A DNA stretch of 64,000 nucleotides from Nocardioides sp. BP30 (GTDB lineage Bacteria; Actinomycetota; Actinomycetes; Propionibacteriales; Nocardioidaceae): the NCBI RefSeq assembly GCF_029873215.1, contig NZ_CP123620.1, positions 2,790,001 through 2,854,000 of the forward strand, in the 5' to 3' direction. Positions 8,023 to 17,523 of this stretch are shown here, in pieces. The notes beneath the pieces are model-generated. The model worked only from the letters and a program-made list of their open reading frames with translations, had not been told where the DNA came from and did no database searches. A program made the translations under genes and the position numbers. Each line of letters begins with the position of its first letter. Position 1 is the first letter of the stretch.

Positions 8023-8873
8023 GCGCCCGCCTCGCCGATGGTGTCGTCCATCAGCCGCCTGCGCTCGGCTGCGACGTCGAAGTCGGCGGGTGGCCAGCCG
8101 AGGTGGAGGTCCTTCAGGGACTCACGCAGCAGCTCGCCGATGGCCAGGTTGCGGTACCACTTGCGGTCGCTGGGCACGACGTACCAGGGAGCGATGTCGG
8201 TGTTCGTGCGCTCCAGCGCGATCTCGTAGGCCCGGGCGTAGTCGGTCCACAGCTGGCGCTCGTCGACATCCCCGGGGTTGTACTTCCAGTGCTTCGTCGG
8301 ATCGTCGAGCCGCGCGAGCAGGCGCTCCTTCTGCTCGGCGGGCGAGATGTGGAGGAAGCACTTCACGATCGTGGTCCCCTCCTCGACGAGTCGGCGCTCG
8401 AAGCCGTTGATCGCGTCGTAGCGGCGCTCGATCTCCGTCATCGGGGCGAGCGAGCGCACCCGGCCGATCAGGACATCCTCGTAGTGCGACCGGTCGAACA
8501 CCCCGAGATAGCCGGGCCCGGGGACCGCCTTCTCGATCCGCCACAGGAAGTCGTGGGCGCGCTCCTCCTCGGTCGGCGCCTTGAAGGAGGTGATCCGGAC
8601 GCCGACCGGGTCGACCAGGCCGACCGTGTGCTTGAGGACGCCACCCTTGCCGGAGGTGTCCATGCCCTGGAGCACGAGCAGAAGGCGCCGCGCGCCGACG
8701 GCTTCACGCTGGGCGTAGAGCTTCGTCTGCAGCTCCATCAGCTCGGCGCCGAGGTCGAACAGCGCGCGATGGCCGCGCTTCTTGCCGCCGTGGACGCCGG
8801 GCGTCGCGCGGGTGGAGTAGGACGACAGCTCGACGCGACCGCGTGGCACCCGCAGATCCTCGAGGAGGCTCAT
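8019..8873 (-). CDS. ppk2: Polyphosphate kinase 2 family (class III-like nucleotide phosphotransferase)
   Basis: Transfers phosphate between polyphosphate and nucleotides. Walker A is LQGMDTSGKGG, the lid/Walker B region FDRSHYEDVL, and the C-terminal signature APWYVVPSDRKWYRN. The 284-aa length and overall pattern (PTEEERAHDFLWRI, EEGTTIVKCFLHIS) resemble class III PPK2 enzymes, which phosphorylate both AMP and ADP; this class assignment is from memory of the family, not a tree. The ATG at 8873 overlaps the phosphoribosyltransferase stop by one base (TGATG). An in-frame extension to 8984 reads through the upstream gene and is rejected. Confidence 0.9.
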   Translation of the reverse strand: MSLLEDLRVPRGRVELSSYSTRATPGVHGGKKRGHRALFDLGAELMELQTKLYAQREAVGARRLLLVLQGMDTSGKGGVLKHTVGLVDPVGVRITSFKAPTEEERAHDFLWRIEKAVPGPGYLGVFDRSHYEDVLIGRVRSLAPMTEIERRYDAINGFERRLVEEGTTIVKCFLHISPAEQKERLLARLDDPTKHWKYNPGDVDERQLWTDYARAYEIALERTNTDIAPWYVVPSDRKWYRNLAIGELLRESLKDLHLGWPPADFDVAAERRRLMDDTIGEAGA

Positions 8874-9370
8874 CAGTGCCCGATCCCGCCGTGCCGATCC
8901 ACCAGCGGCGGCAGCGCCGACCAGGGGAAGTCGATCCACCGGTCGGTACGCCGCCACACGTACTCGGGGTGGATGATCGTCCACGGCTTCTCGTAGATCA
9001 CCGCGGTGCGCGCCTCGGCGACGTGGCCGGCGCAGAACGCGCGCACGACCTCGAGCGTCTTGCCCGAGTCGGCGACGTCGTCGGCGATGAGGACCTTCAG
9101 GCCGGTCAGGTCGATCGCCGCCGGCGTGGGCGGCAGCATCATCGGCACGTCGAGGGTCTCGCCGACGCCGGTGTAGAACTCGACGTTGACGGCCGACAGG
9201 TTCTTGATGTCCAGGGCGTAGCCCAGGCCCATGCCGAGGCCGAGACCGCCGCGGGCGATGGACAGCACCATGTCCGGCTCGTAACCGGAGTCGACCACCT
9301 GCTGGGCGAGCTCTCGCACAGCCGTGCCGAACAACTCGTAGCTCAGGACTTCGCGCTCGCGTGCACTCAC
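8873..9370 (-). CDS. Phosphoribosyltransferase (purine salvage type)
   Basis: 165-aa type I phosphoribosyltransferase. The PRPP-binding motif is VLIADDVADSGKTL (about residues 91-104), preceded by SIARGGLGLGMGL for the pyrophosphate loop; the C-terminal WIDFPWSALPP is typical of xanthine/hypoxanthine-type enzymes (Hpt1/Gpt-like group). Likely makes a nucleoside monophosphate from a free base and PRPP; the base is not certain. GTG start at 9370 overlaps the recX stop (GTGA), so translation is coupled. The PPK2 encoded next could phosphorylate its product. Confidence 0.85.
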   Translation of the reverse strand: MSAREREVLSYELFGTAVRELAQQVVDSGYEPDMVLSIARGGLGLGMGLGYALDIKNLSAVNVEFYTGVGETLDVPMMLPPTPAAIDLTGLKVLIADDVADSGKTLEVVRAFCAGHVAEARTAVIYEKPWTIIHPEYVWRRTDRWIDFPWSALPPLVDRHGGIGH

Positions 9371-10008
9371 GCGTCGGATTCTGGCACGTCTGCGATCTCG
9401 CTGCGGATCACGCTCATCGCCAGGCTCGACGAGTAGCCCTTGCGGGCCAGCATCCCGAGCAGCCGACGGACCTTGGTGGTCTCGTCCAGGCGGCTCATCG
9501 TGCGGAGCTTGCGCCGCACGAGCGAGCGCGCGGCCGCCTCCTCGTCGGCAGGATCGACCTCGTCGAGTGCCTCGCGGGCGACGTCGTCGGCGATGCCCTT
9601 GCGCCGCAGCTCCTGCGCGAGGGCTCGCCGGGCAAGGCCCTTGCTGCCCTGGCGGCTGTCGATCCACAGTCGGGCGAAGGCGGCGTCGTCGATCAGCCCG
9701 ACCTCCTCGAACCGATCGAGCAGCGTGGCGGCGATCTCGTCGGGCACGAGCTTCTTGGCGAGCTTGTCCGCGAGCTCCTGGCGACTGCGCGCCTGACCGG
9801 TCAGCTGGTCGAGCAGGATCTTGCGTGCGACCGACTCCGGATCCGCCTCGGGGCCACGGGCGACCTCGTCGACCGGCTCGGCCTCCTCACCGGCCGCTCG
9901 CCCCGGTCGGGCCGATCCGGCCGGGGCGGAGCGGCGCGTCCACGCCTCCACCCCGGCCGAGACGTCTCCGAGCCACTCCGGCGGATCGGACGGCCACGCC
10001 TCGCTCAT
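9367..10008 (-). CDS. recX: RecX, regulator of RecA
   Basis: RecX family protein that binds RecA filaments and limits their extension and activity. 213 aa with the tandem three-helix repeats visible: ARKILLDQLTGQARSRQELADK, then FEEVGLIDDAAFARLWIDSR, then RLLGMLARKGYSSSLAMSVI. An acidic, low-similarity N-terminal stretch of about 65 residues precedes the conserved part. The start MSEAWPSDPPEW at 10008 lies 13 nt after the recA stop; the longer upstream frame overlaps recA and is not used. Co-transcribed with recA. Confidence 0.92.
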   Translation of the reverse strand: MSEAWPSDPPEWLGDVSAGVEAWTRRSAPAGSARPGRAAGEEAEPVDEVARGPEADPESVARKILLDQLTGQARSRQELADKLAKKLVPDEIAATLLDRFEEVGLIDDAAFARLWIDSRQGSKGLARRALAQELRRKGIADDVAREALDEVDPADEEAAARSLVRRKLRTMSRLDETTKVRRLLGMLARKGYSSSLAMSVIRSEIADVPESDA

Positions 10009-10021
10009 CGAGGGCCGGGGC

Positions 10022-11065
10022 TCAGAAGTCGTCGACACCGACCGGCTCGGCCAGCGGGGCCTCGTCGACCGTGGCGCCCACGCCCAGCTTCTCCAGGATC
10101 TTCTTCTCGAGCTCGTTGGCGAGGTCGGGATTGTCCTTGAGGAAGGTGCGTGCGTTCTCCTTGCCCTGGCCGAGCTGGTCGCCCTCGTAGGTGAACCAGG
10201 CACCGGCCTTGCGGATCAGACCGGCGTCGACACCGACGTCGATCAGGCCGCCCTCGCGGCTGATGCCCTTGCCGTACATGATGTCGAACTCGGCCTGCTT
10301 GAACGGCGGGGCGACCTTGTTCTTCACGACCTTGACGCGCGTGCGGTTGCCGACCATGTCGGTGCCGTCCTTGAGCGTCTCGATGCGGCGCACGTCCAGG
10401 CGGACCGAGGCGTAGAACTTCAGCGCGCGGCCACCGGTGGTGGTCTCGGGCGAGCCGAACATGACGCCGATCTTCTCGCGCAGCTGGTTGATGAAGATCG
10501 CGGTGGTCTTGGACTGGTTGAGCGCGCCGGTCATCTTGCGCAGCGCCTGCGACATCAGGCGCGCCTGCAGGCCGACGTGGCTGTCGCCCATCTCGCCCTC
10601 GATCTCGGCGCGCGGCACCAGAGCTGCCACGGAGTCGATGACGATGAGGTCGAGCGCGCCGGAACGGATCAGCATGTCGGCGATCTCCAGCGCCTGCTCA
10701 CCGGAGTCGGGCTGGCTGACCAGCAGCGCATCGGTGTCGACGCCGAGCGCCTTGGCGTACTCGGGGTCGAGGGCGTGCTCGGCGTCGATGAACGCCACGA
10801 TGCCGCCGTTGCGCTGGGCGTTGGCGACCGCGTGCAACGCGACGGTCGTCTTACCGGAGGACTCCGGACCGTAGATCTCCACCACACGACCCCGCGGGAG
10901 CCCCCCGATGCCGAGCGCGACGTCGAGCGAGATCGCACCGGTCGGGATCACCTCCAGCGGTGCGCGGGAGTCGTCGCCCAGCCGCATGACCGAGCCTTTG
11001 CCGTATTGCTTCTCGATGCCTGCGAGCGCCAGCTCGAGGGCCTTGTCGCGGTCTCCACCAGCCAT
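10022..11065 (-). CDS. recA: Recombinase A
   Basis: ATP-dependent strand-exchange protein and coprotease for LexA. Walker A GPESSGKT, the Walker B region [22 protein letters not shown] (given in part), loop L2 around [13 protein letters not shown] and the acidic C-terminus are all visible. 347 aa, standard length, no intein. The start at 11065 ([10 protein letters not shown]) is preceded by GGAAGGA about 6 nt upstream; a 23-residue in-frame upstream extension is not needed. A LexA box lies at 11223-11238. First gene of a tightly packed operon running down to the DUF3037 gene. Confidence 0.98.
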   Translation of the reverse strand: MAGGDRDKALELALAGIEKQYGKGSVMRLGDDSRAPLEVIPTGAISLDVALGIGGLPRGRVVEIYGPESSGKTTVALHAVANAQRNGGIVAFIDAEHALDPEYAKALGVDTDALLVSQPDSGEQALEIADMLIRSGALDLIVIDSVAALVPRAEIEGEMGDSHVGLQARLMSQALRKMTGALNQSKTTAIFINQLREKIGVMFGSPETTTGGRALKFYASVRLDVRRIETLKDGTDMVGNRTRVKVVKNKVAPPFKQAEFDIMYGKGISREGGLIDVGVDAGLIRKAGAWFTYEGDQLGQGKENARTFLKDNPDLANELEKKILEKLGVGATVDEAPLAEPVGVDDF

Positions 11066-11222
11066 GATGGTCCTTCCCTGCGGGGCCTTGGGGCCCGCCG
11101 TCTTCGTCGCGTTTGCTCGTGTCCTCGTCATCAAGGCTGGACGCTAGACGGAGCCACCGACAGTTTCCGCATCGGACCTGTGGAGAAGGTTGCTCGCAGC
11201 GTCACCTGTGGATCAATCTAGC

Positions 11223-11238
11223 CCGAACATCTGTTCGA
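11223..11238. promoter_or_regulatory. LexA (SOS) box upstream of recA
   Basis: cCGAACatctGTTCGA matches the Gram-positive/actinobacterial SOS box core CGAAC-N4-GTTCG perfectly on both arms. It lies 158 nt upstream of the recA ATG, in the gap between DUF3046 and recA. Confidence 0.9.
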
Positions 11239-11313
11239 GCAACCCAAGCGGGACCGGCGTGTCGCGCGTCGTCGCGGGTCGTCGCGGCCCTGGGGTTGAG
11301 GCCGGCCGCCGTC

Positions 11314-11508
11314 TCAACGCTGCGAGGGCGGCAGCTGCAGCGCCTCCCAGACGGCGGCCCAGACCTCCTTGGGCGCATAGCCCGCGGCGAGCGCCTCCTG
11401 GGCCGTGTGACCGTCCAGCGCGGCGAGCACGTACTGCGAGGCCCAGACGCCCGCGTAGCCCGGCCCGAGGGCCGCCTCCATCCGCGACCAGAACTCGGTA
11501 TGACGCAT
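11314..11508 (-). CDS. DUF3046 protein
   Basis: 64-aa protein starting MRHTEFWSRMEAALG, the hallmark of DUF3046, a small actinobacterial family usually encoded directly upstream of recA, as here. Function unknown. Its ATG overlaps the stop of the DinB-like gene by one base (TGATG). It ends about 75 bp before the LexA box, so it is probably not part of the LexA-controlled transcript. Confidence 0.9.
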   Translation of the reverse strand: MRHTEFWSRMEAALGPGYAGVWASQYVLAALDGHTAQEALAAGYAPKEVWAAVWEALQLPPSQR

Positions 11509-12083
11509 CAGGCTCCCCAGCCGGTGCCGTCGACGTCCCAGCGGTGGTGCACCACGTCGTGCAGGTGGTAGCGCCCCAGCGTCTCGACGGAGAACTCGCT
11601 GCCGTTGGAGCGCAGCCCCCGGCGGCTCCACGCGTCCGGCGGGACTGTCTCGTAGAGGTCGGCGACGGCCGTGGCCGCCTCGAGCAGCTCGGTGGCGACC
11701 ACGGCCGGGTCGGCGAGGTGGTAGGCCTTCTCCCGCGCCGTGGCGTCCTGGTCCCAGTTGGCGAACCGGGGCTCGTCCTCGGCCAGCATCAGCCGGATCC
11801 GCTCGGCGAAGACCAGGTGCACGTCGCGGACGTGGGCGCCGTACTCGAGCGGGGACCAGGCGTCGGGCCGCGGCCGGCGGCGCGCGCCCTCGTCGGCCAG
11901 GAGCCGCTCCCACACGGTCGCGTTGTCCCGCACGATCGGGGCGAACCGGTCCACCGTCATCGACCACGCCTCGTATCCGCACTCCGGGCAGGTCTCGTTG
12001 AGCACCCAGGTCCAGTCCTTGGTGTCGGGCTCGATCGTCTCATCGGAGAGACCCTCGGGCGCGGTGTCGGCGGCGTCGGTCAT
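11508..12083 (-). CDS. DinB/DUF664-like four-helix protein
   Basis: 191-aa protein of the DinB-like superfamily (not DNA polymerase IV). Metal-ligand type histidines appear in SPLEYGAHVRDVH and in LHDVVHHRWDVD. An N-terminal region with WTWVLNETCPECGYEA has a CPEC pair. Members include mycothiol-dependent enzymes, but no substrate can be assigned. Start at 12083 has GGAGG close upstream. It overlaps the DUF3046 start and may be co-transcribed with it. Confidence 0.75.
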   Translation of the reverse strand: MTDAADTAPEGLSDETIEPDTKDWTWVLNETCPECGYEAWSMTVDRFAPIVRDNATVWERLLADEGARRRPRPDAWSPLEYGAHVRDVHLVFAERIRLMLAEDEPRFANWDQDATAREKAYHLADPAVVATELLEAATAVADLYETVPPDAWSRRGLRSNGSEFSVETLGRYHLHDVVHHRWDVDGTGWGA

Positions 12084-12227
12084 GCCTCCACTCTGACACG
12101 GCCCCGCCGGCGGCCGGGAGGACCGCCCGGGGACGACGCGGCCGGGCCTCCCGGAAGCCCCACGGGCCCCGCCTGGTTGGTCGCGGCTGCCGCACGAGGT
12201 TTCCGGTCGGCTGGTTGGATGGACCGC

Positions 12228-15200
12228 ATGTCGGAGCGGCTCGTCCACGATGCGCTGGGCGGGTTCAGCGCGCCCACCCGCGAGTGGTTCACCGCCGCCT
12301 TCGCCGCCCCCACACCCGCCCAGGCCGGCGCCTGGCAGGCGATCGGCGCCGGCCGTCACGCCCTGGTGGTGGCGCCCACCGGCTCCGGCAAGACGCTCAG
12401 CGCCTTCCTCTGGTCGTTGGACCGCCTCCTGACCCGGCCGGTGCCGGAGAAGACCGAGCGCTGTCGGGTCCTCTACATCTCGCCGCTCAAGGCACTGGCC
12501 GTCGACGTCGAGCGCAACCTCCGCGCCCCGCTGGCAGGCATCGGCCATACGGCTGCGCGCCTGGGCATCGAGGTGCCCGAGCTGCGGGTCGGCGTCCGCT
12601 CCGGCGACACCCCCGCCGCGGACCGTCGCCGGCTGAGCACCACACCGCCCGACATCCTGATCACGACCCCCGAGTCGCTCTTCCTGATGCTCACCAGCCA
12701 GGCGCGGGAGGTGCTGCGCAGCGTCGAGACGGTGATCATCGACGAGGTACACGCCGTCGCCGGCACCAAGCGCGGCGCCCATCTCGCCCTCAGCCTGGAG
12801 CGGCTCGACGCGCTGCTGGACACACCGGCCCAGCGGGTGGGGCTCTCCGCCACCGTCCGCCCGCTCGAGGAGGTCGCCCGATTCCTCGGCGGCTCCGCGC
12901 CCGTCGAGATCGTCGCGCCGCCCTCGGCCAAGGAGTGGGACCTGCGCGTCGTGGTGCCGGTGGAGGACATGACCGCTCCGGAGGAGTACGACGAGGGGTC
13001 GGACACCGACCCGCAGCGGGCCACCTCGATCTGGCCCCACGTCGAGGAGCGCGTCACCGACCTCATCGCCGAGCACCGGTCGACCATCGTCTTCGCCAAC
13101 TCCCGCCGGCTCGCCGAGCGGCTGACCGGCCGCCTCAACGAGCTCGCCAGCGAGCGCCTCGGCGAGCCGACGGTGATAGCGAAGGCGCACCACGGCTCGG
13201 TGTCGAAGGAGCAGCGGGCGCTGATCGAGGACGACCTCAAGCGCGGCCGGCTGCCCGCGGTGGTGGCGACCAGCAGCCTCGAGCTGGGCATCGACATGGG
13301 TGCGGTCGACCTGGTGGTGCAGATCGAGTCGCCCCCGAGCGTCGCCAGCGCCCTGCAGCGGGTGGGCCGGGCCGGCCACCAGGTCGGAGAGGTCTCCCGC
13401 GGCGTGCTCTTCCCCAAGCACCGCGGCGACCTGGCCCAGACCGCCGTCGCTGTCGAGCGGATGCGATCGGGCGCGATCGAGGCCCTCGCCGTACCGGCCA
13501 ACCCTCTGGACGTGCTGGCCCAGCAGGTCGTCGCCGCCACCGCTCTCGACGCCTGGCACGTGGACGAGCTCTACGACCTGGTCCGCCGGTCCGCACCCTT
13601 CACCGGGCTGCCCCGCAGCGCCTACGACGCCACCTTGGACCTCTTGGCCGGACGCTACCCCTCCGACGAGTTCGCCGAGCTGCGCCCGCGCATCGTGTGG
13701 GACCGCGTCGCCGGCACCCTCACCGGGCGACCCGGTGCCCAGCGCCTGGCCGTCACCAGCGGCGGCACCATCCCGGACCGTGGCCTGTTCGGCGTCTACC
13801 TGGTCGGTGAGTCGGCGGCCGGCAAGCGGGTCGGCGAGCTCGACGAGGAGATGGTCTATGAGTCGCGCGTCGGCGACATCTTCGCGCTCGGCGCCACCAG
13901 CTGGCGGATCGAGGACATCACCCACGACCGGGTGCTGGTCTCCCCCGCACCCGGGATCCCGGGGCGGCTGCCGTTCTGGAAGGGCGACGCCCTCGGCAGA
14001 CCGGCCGAGCTCGGCGCCGCGATCGGCGGCTTCACCCGCGAGCTGGCTGCCCTGCCGGCGGCCAAGGCCACGGATCGGGTGATGGCGAACGGCCTGGACG
14101 CGTGGGCGGCGGGCAACCTGGTCGGCTACCTCCACGAGCAGCTGGAGGCGACCCGCGTCCTGCCCAGCGACACCAGCATCGTGGTGGAGCGGTTCCGCGA
14201 CGAGCTGGGCGACTGGCGGCTGGTGCTGCACAGTCCCTACGGCACCCCCGTGCACGCCCCCTGGGCGTTGGCGATCAACGCCCGGCTGCGGGAGCGGTAC
14301 GGCGTCGACGGGCAGGCCGTCGCCTCCGACGACGGCATCGTCGTGCGTATCCCCGACACCGAGGCGGAGCCGCCGGGCGGCGACGTGGTCGTGTTCGGCG
14401 CCGACGAGATCGAGGACCTGGTGACCACCGAGGTGGGTGGCTCCGCGCTGTTCGCCTCCCGGTTCCGCGAGTGCGCCGCCCGCGCCCTGCTGCTCCCCCG
14501 GCGCGACCCGGGTCGGCGATCGCCGCTGTGGCAGCAGCGCCAGCGGGCCGCCGCGCTGCTCGAGGTGGCCGCCCAGTACCCCAGCTTCCCCATCGTCTTG
14601 GAGGCGGTGCGCGAATGCCTGCGCGACGTCTACGACCTGCCCGCCCTGGTCGGCCTGCTCGGCCGGATCGAGCGGCGCGAGGTCCAGGTGGTCGACGTGG
14701 CCACCAGCCAGCCCTCGCCGTACGCACGCAGCCTCCTGTTCGGCTACGTCGCGCAGTTCATGTACGAGGGCGACTCGCCGATCGCCGAGCGCCGGGCTGC
14801 AGCGCTCTCGCTCGACCAGGGTCTGCTCGCCGAGCTGCTCGGCCGCGCCGAGCTGCGCGAGCTGCTCGACCCGGACGTGCTCGCCGAGGTGGAGACGGAG
14901 CTGCAGCGCACCGCGCCCGAGCGCCGCGCCCGCGACGCCGAGGGCGTGGCCGACCTCGTGCGGCTGATCGGCCCGCTGAGCACCGCGGAGGTACGCGAGC
15001 GCTGCACGCCCGAGGCACCGATCGGCGACTGGCTGGAGACGCTGCGCGACCAGCGCCGGCTCGTCGAGGTGCGCATGGCCGGCGAGGCACGGTGGGCGGT
15101 CGTCGAGGACGTGGGCAGGCTGCGCGACGGCCTCGGCGTACCGGTCCCGCCGGGAACGCCCGCCACGTTCGCCGAGCCCGTCGAGGACCCGGTGGGCGAC

Positions 15201-16775
15201 CTGGTCTCCCGGTTCGCCCGCACGCACGGCCCGTTCACCGCCGAGCAGGTGGCCGACCGGCTGGGCGTGGGGGTGGCCGTCGTGCGCCACACGCTGCAGC
15301 GACTGGCCGGTCGAGGCCGCGTACTCGACGGCGAGTTCCGTCCCGGCGGGACCGGCGCCGAGTGGTGTGACGCCGACGTGCTGCGCTCCCTGCGGCGCCG
15401 CTCCCTGGCGCGGCTGCGGCACGAGATCGAGCCGGTGGAGCCGACCACCCTGGCCCGCTTCCTGCCGGCCTGGCAACAGGTCGCCTCGACGGGTACCGGA
15501 CGCGGACTGCGCGGCGTCGACGGCGTGCTGAGCGCCGTCGAGCAGCTCGCCGGGGCTCCGGTGCCGGCCAGCGCGCTGGAGTCGCTCGTGCTCGCCTCGC
15601 GGGTGCGTGACTACGAGCCGGCGTACCTCGACGAGCTGACCGCCTCGGGCGAGGTGCTCTGGGCCGGCCACGGCGCGCTGCCGGGCAGCGACGGCTGGGT
15701 CTCGCTGCACCTCGCCGACAACGCCGACCTGACCCTGCCCGATCCGCAGCCCTTCGAGCACAGCGAGCTCGCCCAGCGGCTCCTGGACGCACTGGCACCG
15801 GGCGGCGCCTGGTTCTTCCGGCAGCTCTCCGACGCCGTGGGCTCGCAGAACGACGCCGCGCTCAGCGCCGCGCTCTGGGAGCTGGTCTGGTCCGGACGCG
15901 TCGGCAACGACACGCTCGCGCCGCTGCGCGCCCTGACCCGCACCGGTACGCCGGCGCATCGCAGCAGGCGACCGCCGCCACGCACCCGCCTCGCCGGCGG
16001 GCGACCCCGGATGCCGGTCCGCACCGGGCCGCCCGAGACGTCGGGCCGTTGGACGCTGCTGCCCGAGCTCGACACCGACCCGACCCGCCGTGCCCATGCG
16101 GCCGCCGAGCGCCTGCTCGACCGCCACGGCGTGGTGACCCGTGGCGCCGTCACGGCCGAGCGCGTGCCCGGTGGATTCGCGGCGGTCTACAAGGTGCTCT
16201 CCGCCTTCGAGGAGTCCGGGCGCTGCCGTCGCGGCTACTTCGTGGAGGGGCTCGGCGCCGCCCAGTTCGGCACCGCGGGAGCCGTCGACCGGCTGCGCAC
16301 GTTCGGCGCGGTCGCCGACGAGGCCAAGCCGGTCGCCGTGTGCCTGGCCGCTACCGACCCGGCCAACCCGTACGGTGCGGCGCTCGCCTGGCCCACCGCA
16401 CGCGAGGCGGCCGACCCCGACGAGGAGCGGACCGGTGCACCCGCCGCATCGGCGTCGACCGGTCACAAGCCGGGCCGCAAGGCCGGCGCGGTGGTGCTCC
16501 TCGTCGACGGCGCCCTCACCCTCTACGTCGAGCGCGGCGGACGCACGTTGCTGTCGTGGACCGAGGAGGAGGCTCCGCTGGCGGCCGCCACCGCTGCGCT
16601 GGCGACGGCGGTGCGTGGCGGGGCGCTGGGCAGGCTGACCGTCGAGAAGGCCGACGGCGCGCCGCTGCTCGGTTCCGGCGGGACCCCGCTGCGCGAGGCG
16701 CTGCAGCTGGCCGGGTTCGTCGCCACCCCGAAGGGGCTGCGGCTGCGCGAGGGGGTGCGCGATGCCGGAAGGTGA
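12228..16775 (+). CDS. lhr: Lhr-family superfamily 2 DNA helicase
   Basis: Large 1515-aa ATP-dependent 3'-5' helicase, the usual size for actinobacterial Lhr. Motif I APTGSGKTLSAF (about residues 48-59), motif II IIDEVHAVAGTKRG (DEVH), motif III GLSATVRP, motif IV VFANSRRLAERL and motif VI region SALQRVGRAGHQ are all present. The long C-terminal Lhr-specific domains follow. ATG at 12228 chosen; another in-frame ATG at 12219 is possible. Overlaps nei by 14 nt, forming a two-gene DNA repair unit as in mycobacteria. Confidence 0.95.
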   Translation: MSERLVHDALGGFSAPTREWFTAAFAAPTPAQAGAWQAIGAGRHALVVAPTGSGKTLSAFLWSLDRLLTRPVPEKTERCRVLYISPLKALAVDVERNLRAPLAGIGHTAARLGIEVPELRVGVRSGDTPAADRRRLSTTPPDILITTPESLFLMLTSQAREVLRSVETVIIDEVHAVAGTKRGAHLALSLERLDALLDTPAQRVGLSATVRPLEEVARFLGGSAPVEIVAPPSAKEWDLRVVVPVEDMTAPEEYDEGSDTDPQRATSIWPHVEERVTDLIAEHRSTIVFANSRRLAERLTGRLNELASERLGEPTVIAKAHHGSVSKEQRALIEDDLKRGRLPAVVATSSLELGIDMGAVDLVVQIESPPSVASALQRVGRAGHQVGEVSRGVLFPKHRGDLAQTAVAVERMRSGAIEALAVPANPLDVLAQQVVAATALDAWHVDELYDLVRRSAPFTGLPRSAYDATLDLLAGRYPSDEFAELRPRIVWDRVAGTLTGRPGAQRLAVTSGGTIPDRGLFGVYLVGESAAGKRVGELDEEMVYESRVGDIFALGATSWRIEDITHDRVLVSPAPGIPGRLPFWKGDALGRPAELGAAIGGFTRELAALPAAKATDRVMANGLDAWAAGNLVGYLHEQLEATRVLPSDTSIVVERFRDELGDWRLVLHSPYGTPVHAPWALAINARLRERYGVDGQAVASDDGIVVRIPDTEAEPPGGDVVVFGADEIEDLVTTEVGGSALFASRFRECAARALLLPRRDPGRRSPLWQQRQRAAALLEVAAQYPSFPIVLEAVRECLRDVYDLPALVGLLGRIERREVQVVDVATSQPSPYARSLLFGYVAQFMYEGDSPIAERRAAALSLDQGLLAELLGRAELRELLDPDVLAEVETELQRTAPERRARDAEGVADLVRLIGPLSTAEVRERCTPEAPIGDWLETLRDQRRLVEVRMAGEARWAVVEDVGRLRDGLGVPVPPGTPATFAEPVEDPVGDLVSRFARTHGPFTAEQVADRLGVGVAVVRHTLQRLAGRGRVLDGEFRPGGTGAEWCDADVLRSLRRRSLARLRHEIEPVEPTTLARFLPAWQQVASTGTGRGLRGVDGVLSAVEQLAGAPVPASALESLVLASRVRDYEPAYLDELTASGEVLWAGHGALPGSDGWVSLHLADNADLTLPDPQPFEHSELAQRLLDALAPGGAWFFRQLSDAVGSQNDAALSAALWELVWSGRVGNDTLAPLRALTRTGTPAHRSRRPPPRTRLAGGRPRMPVRTGPPETSGRWTLLPELDTDPTRRAHAAAERLLDRHGVVTRGAVTAERVPGGFAAVYKVLSAFEESGRCRRGYFVEGLGAAQFGTAGAVDRLRTFGAVADEAKPVAVCLAATDPANPYGAALAWPTAREAADPDEERTGAPAASASTGHKPGRKAGAVVLLVDGALTLYVERGGRTLLSWTEEEAPLAAATAALATAVRGGALGRLTVEKADGAPLLGSGGTPLREALQLAGFVATPKGLRLREGVRDAGR

Positions 16776-17520
16776 CACCGTCCTGCGCACCGCGCGCCGG
16801 CTGGACAGGACGCTCACCGGCGGCGTGCTGACCCGCACCGACTTCCGGGTGCCGCGCTATGCGACCGTCGACCTCGCCGGACAGGAGGTGAGGGGCACGA
16901 TCGCGCGCGGGAAGCATCTGCTGACCCGGATCGGCACCGACTGGACGCTGCACACCCACCTCAAGATGGAGGGGTCGTGGGCCACCCTCAAGCCACGGCA
17001 GCGCTGGCCGAAGGCTCCGCACCTGGCCCGGGTGGCGCTCACGACCGAGACGGCGCAGGCCGTCGGGTTCCAGCTCGGCATCGTCGAGCTGCTGCACCGC
17101 TCCGACGAGCTCGAGACCTTCGCCTACCTCGGTCCCGACGTGCTGGGGCCCGACTGGGACGAGAACGAGGCCGCCCGGCGGCTGCGCGCGCAACCCGAGC
17201 GACCGATCTTCGACGCGCTGCGCGACCAGCGCAATCTGGCTGGGATCGGCACGATGTGGGCGGCCGAGATCTGCTTCACGATGGGCGTGCACCCCACCTC
17301 ACCCGTCGCCGCCGTGCCGGATCTGGTCCGGATGCTGCGCGTCGCGCACCTCAAGCTCGACCAGGCGATGGCACGGCGCCCGCCGGTCAACGCGGTCTAC
17401 GGTCGCGGCCGGGCGACCTGTCCCCGCTGTGCCACCCCGATCCAGCGGATCGAGATGGGCGAGGAGGCCAGGCTGCGACCGGCGTACTTCTGCCCGTCGT
17501 GCCAGCCGGTCCGGAGCTGA
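16762..17520 (+). CDS. nei: Fpg/Nei-family DNA glycosylase (Nei2-type)
   Basis: Base-excision repair glycosylase/AP lyase. The N-terminal catalytic MPEGDTV (Pro2-Glu3) follows the initiator methionine, the helix-two-turn-helix precedes VYGRGRATCPRC, and the C-terminal zinc finger is CxxC (CPRC) with CPSC. MPEGDT favours endonuclease VIII (Nei) over Fpg (MPELPE). It starts inside the end of lhr (14-nt overlap), so it is translationally coupled. The stop is 3 nt from the convergent clgR stop. Confidence 0.93.
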   Translation: MPEGDTVLRTARRLDRTLTGGVLTRTDFRVPRYATVDLAGQEVRGTIARGKHLLTRIGTDWTLHTHLKMEGSWATLKPRQRWPKAPHLARVALTTETAQAVGFQLGIVELLHRSDELETFAYLGPDVLGPDWDENEAARRLRAQPERPIFDALRDQRNLAGIGTMWAAEICFTMGVHPTSPVAAVPDLVRMLRVAHLKLDQAMARRPPVNAVYGRGRATCPRCATPIQRIEMGEEARLRPAYFCPSCQPVRS

Positions 17521-17523
17521 GGG

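Noticed and set aside
12084..16838. Long minus-strand open frame opposite lhr, continuous with the DinB-like gene
   Set aside because: The plus strand encodes a complete Lhr helicase. Only the last 191 codons (11508-12083) of the minus frame resemble a real protein.
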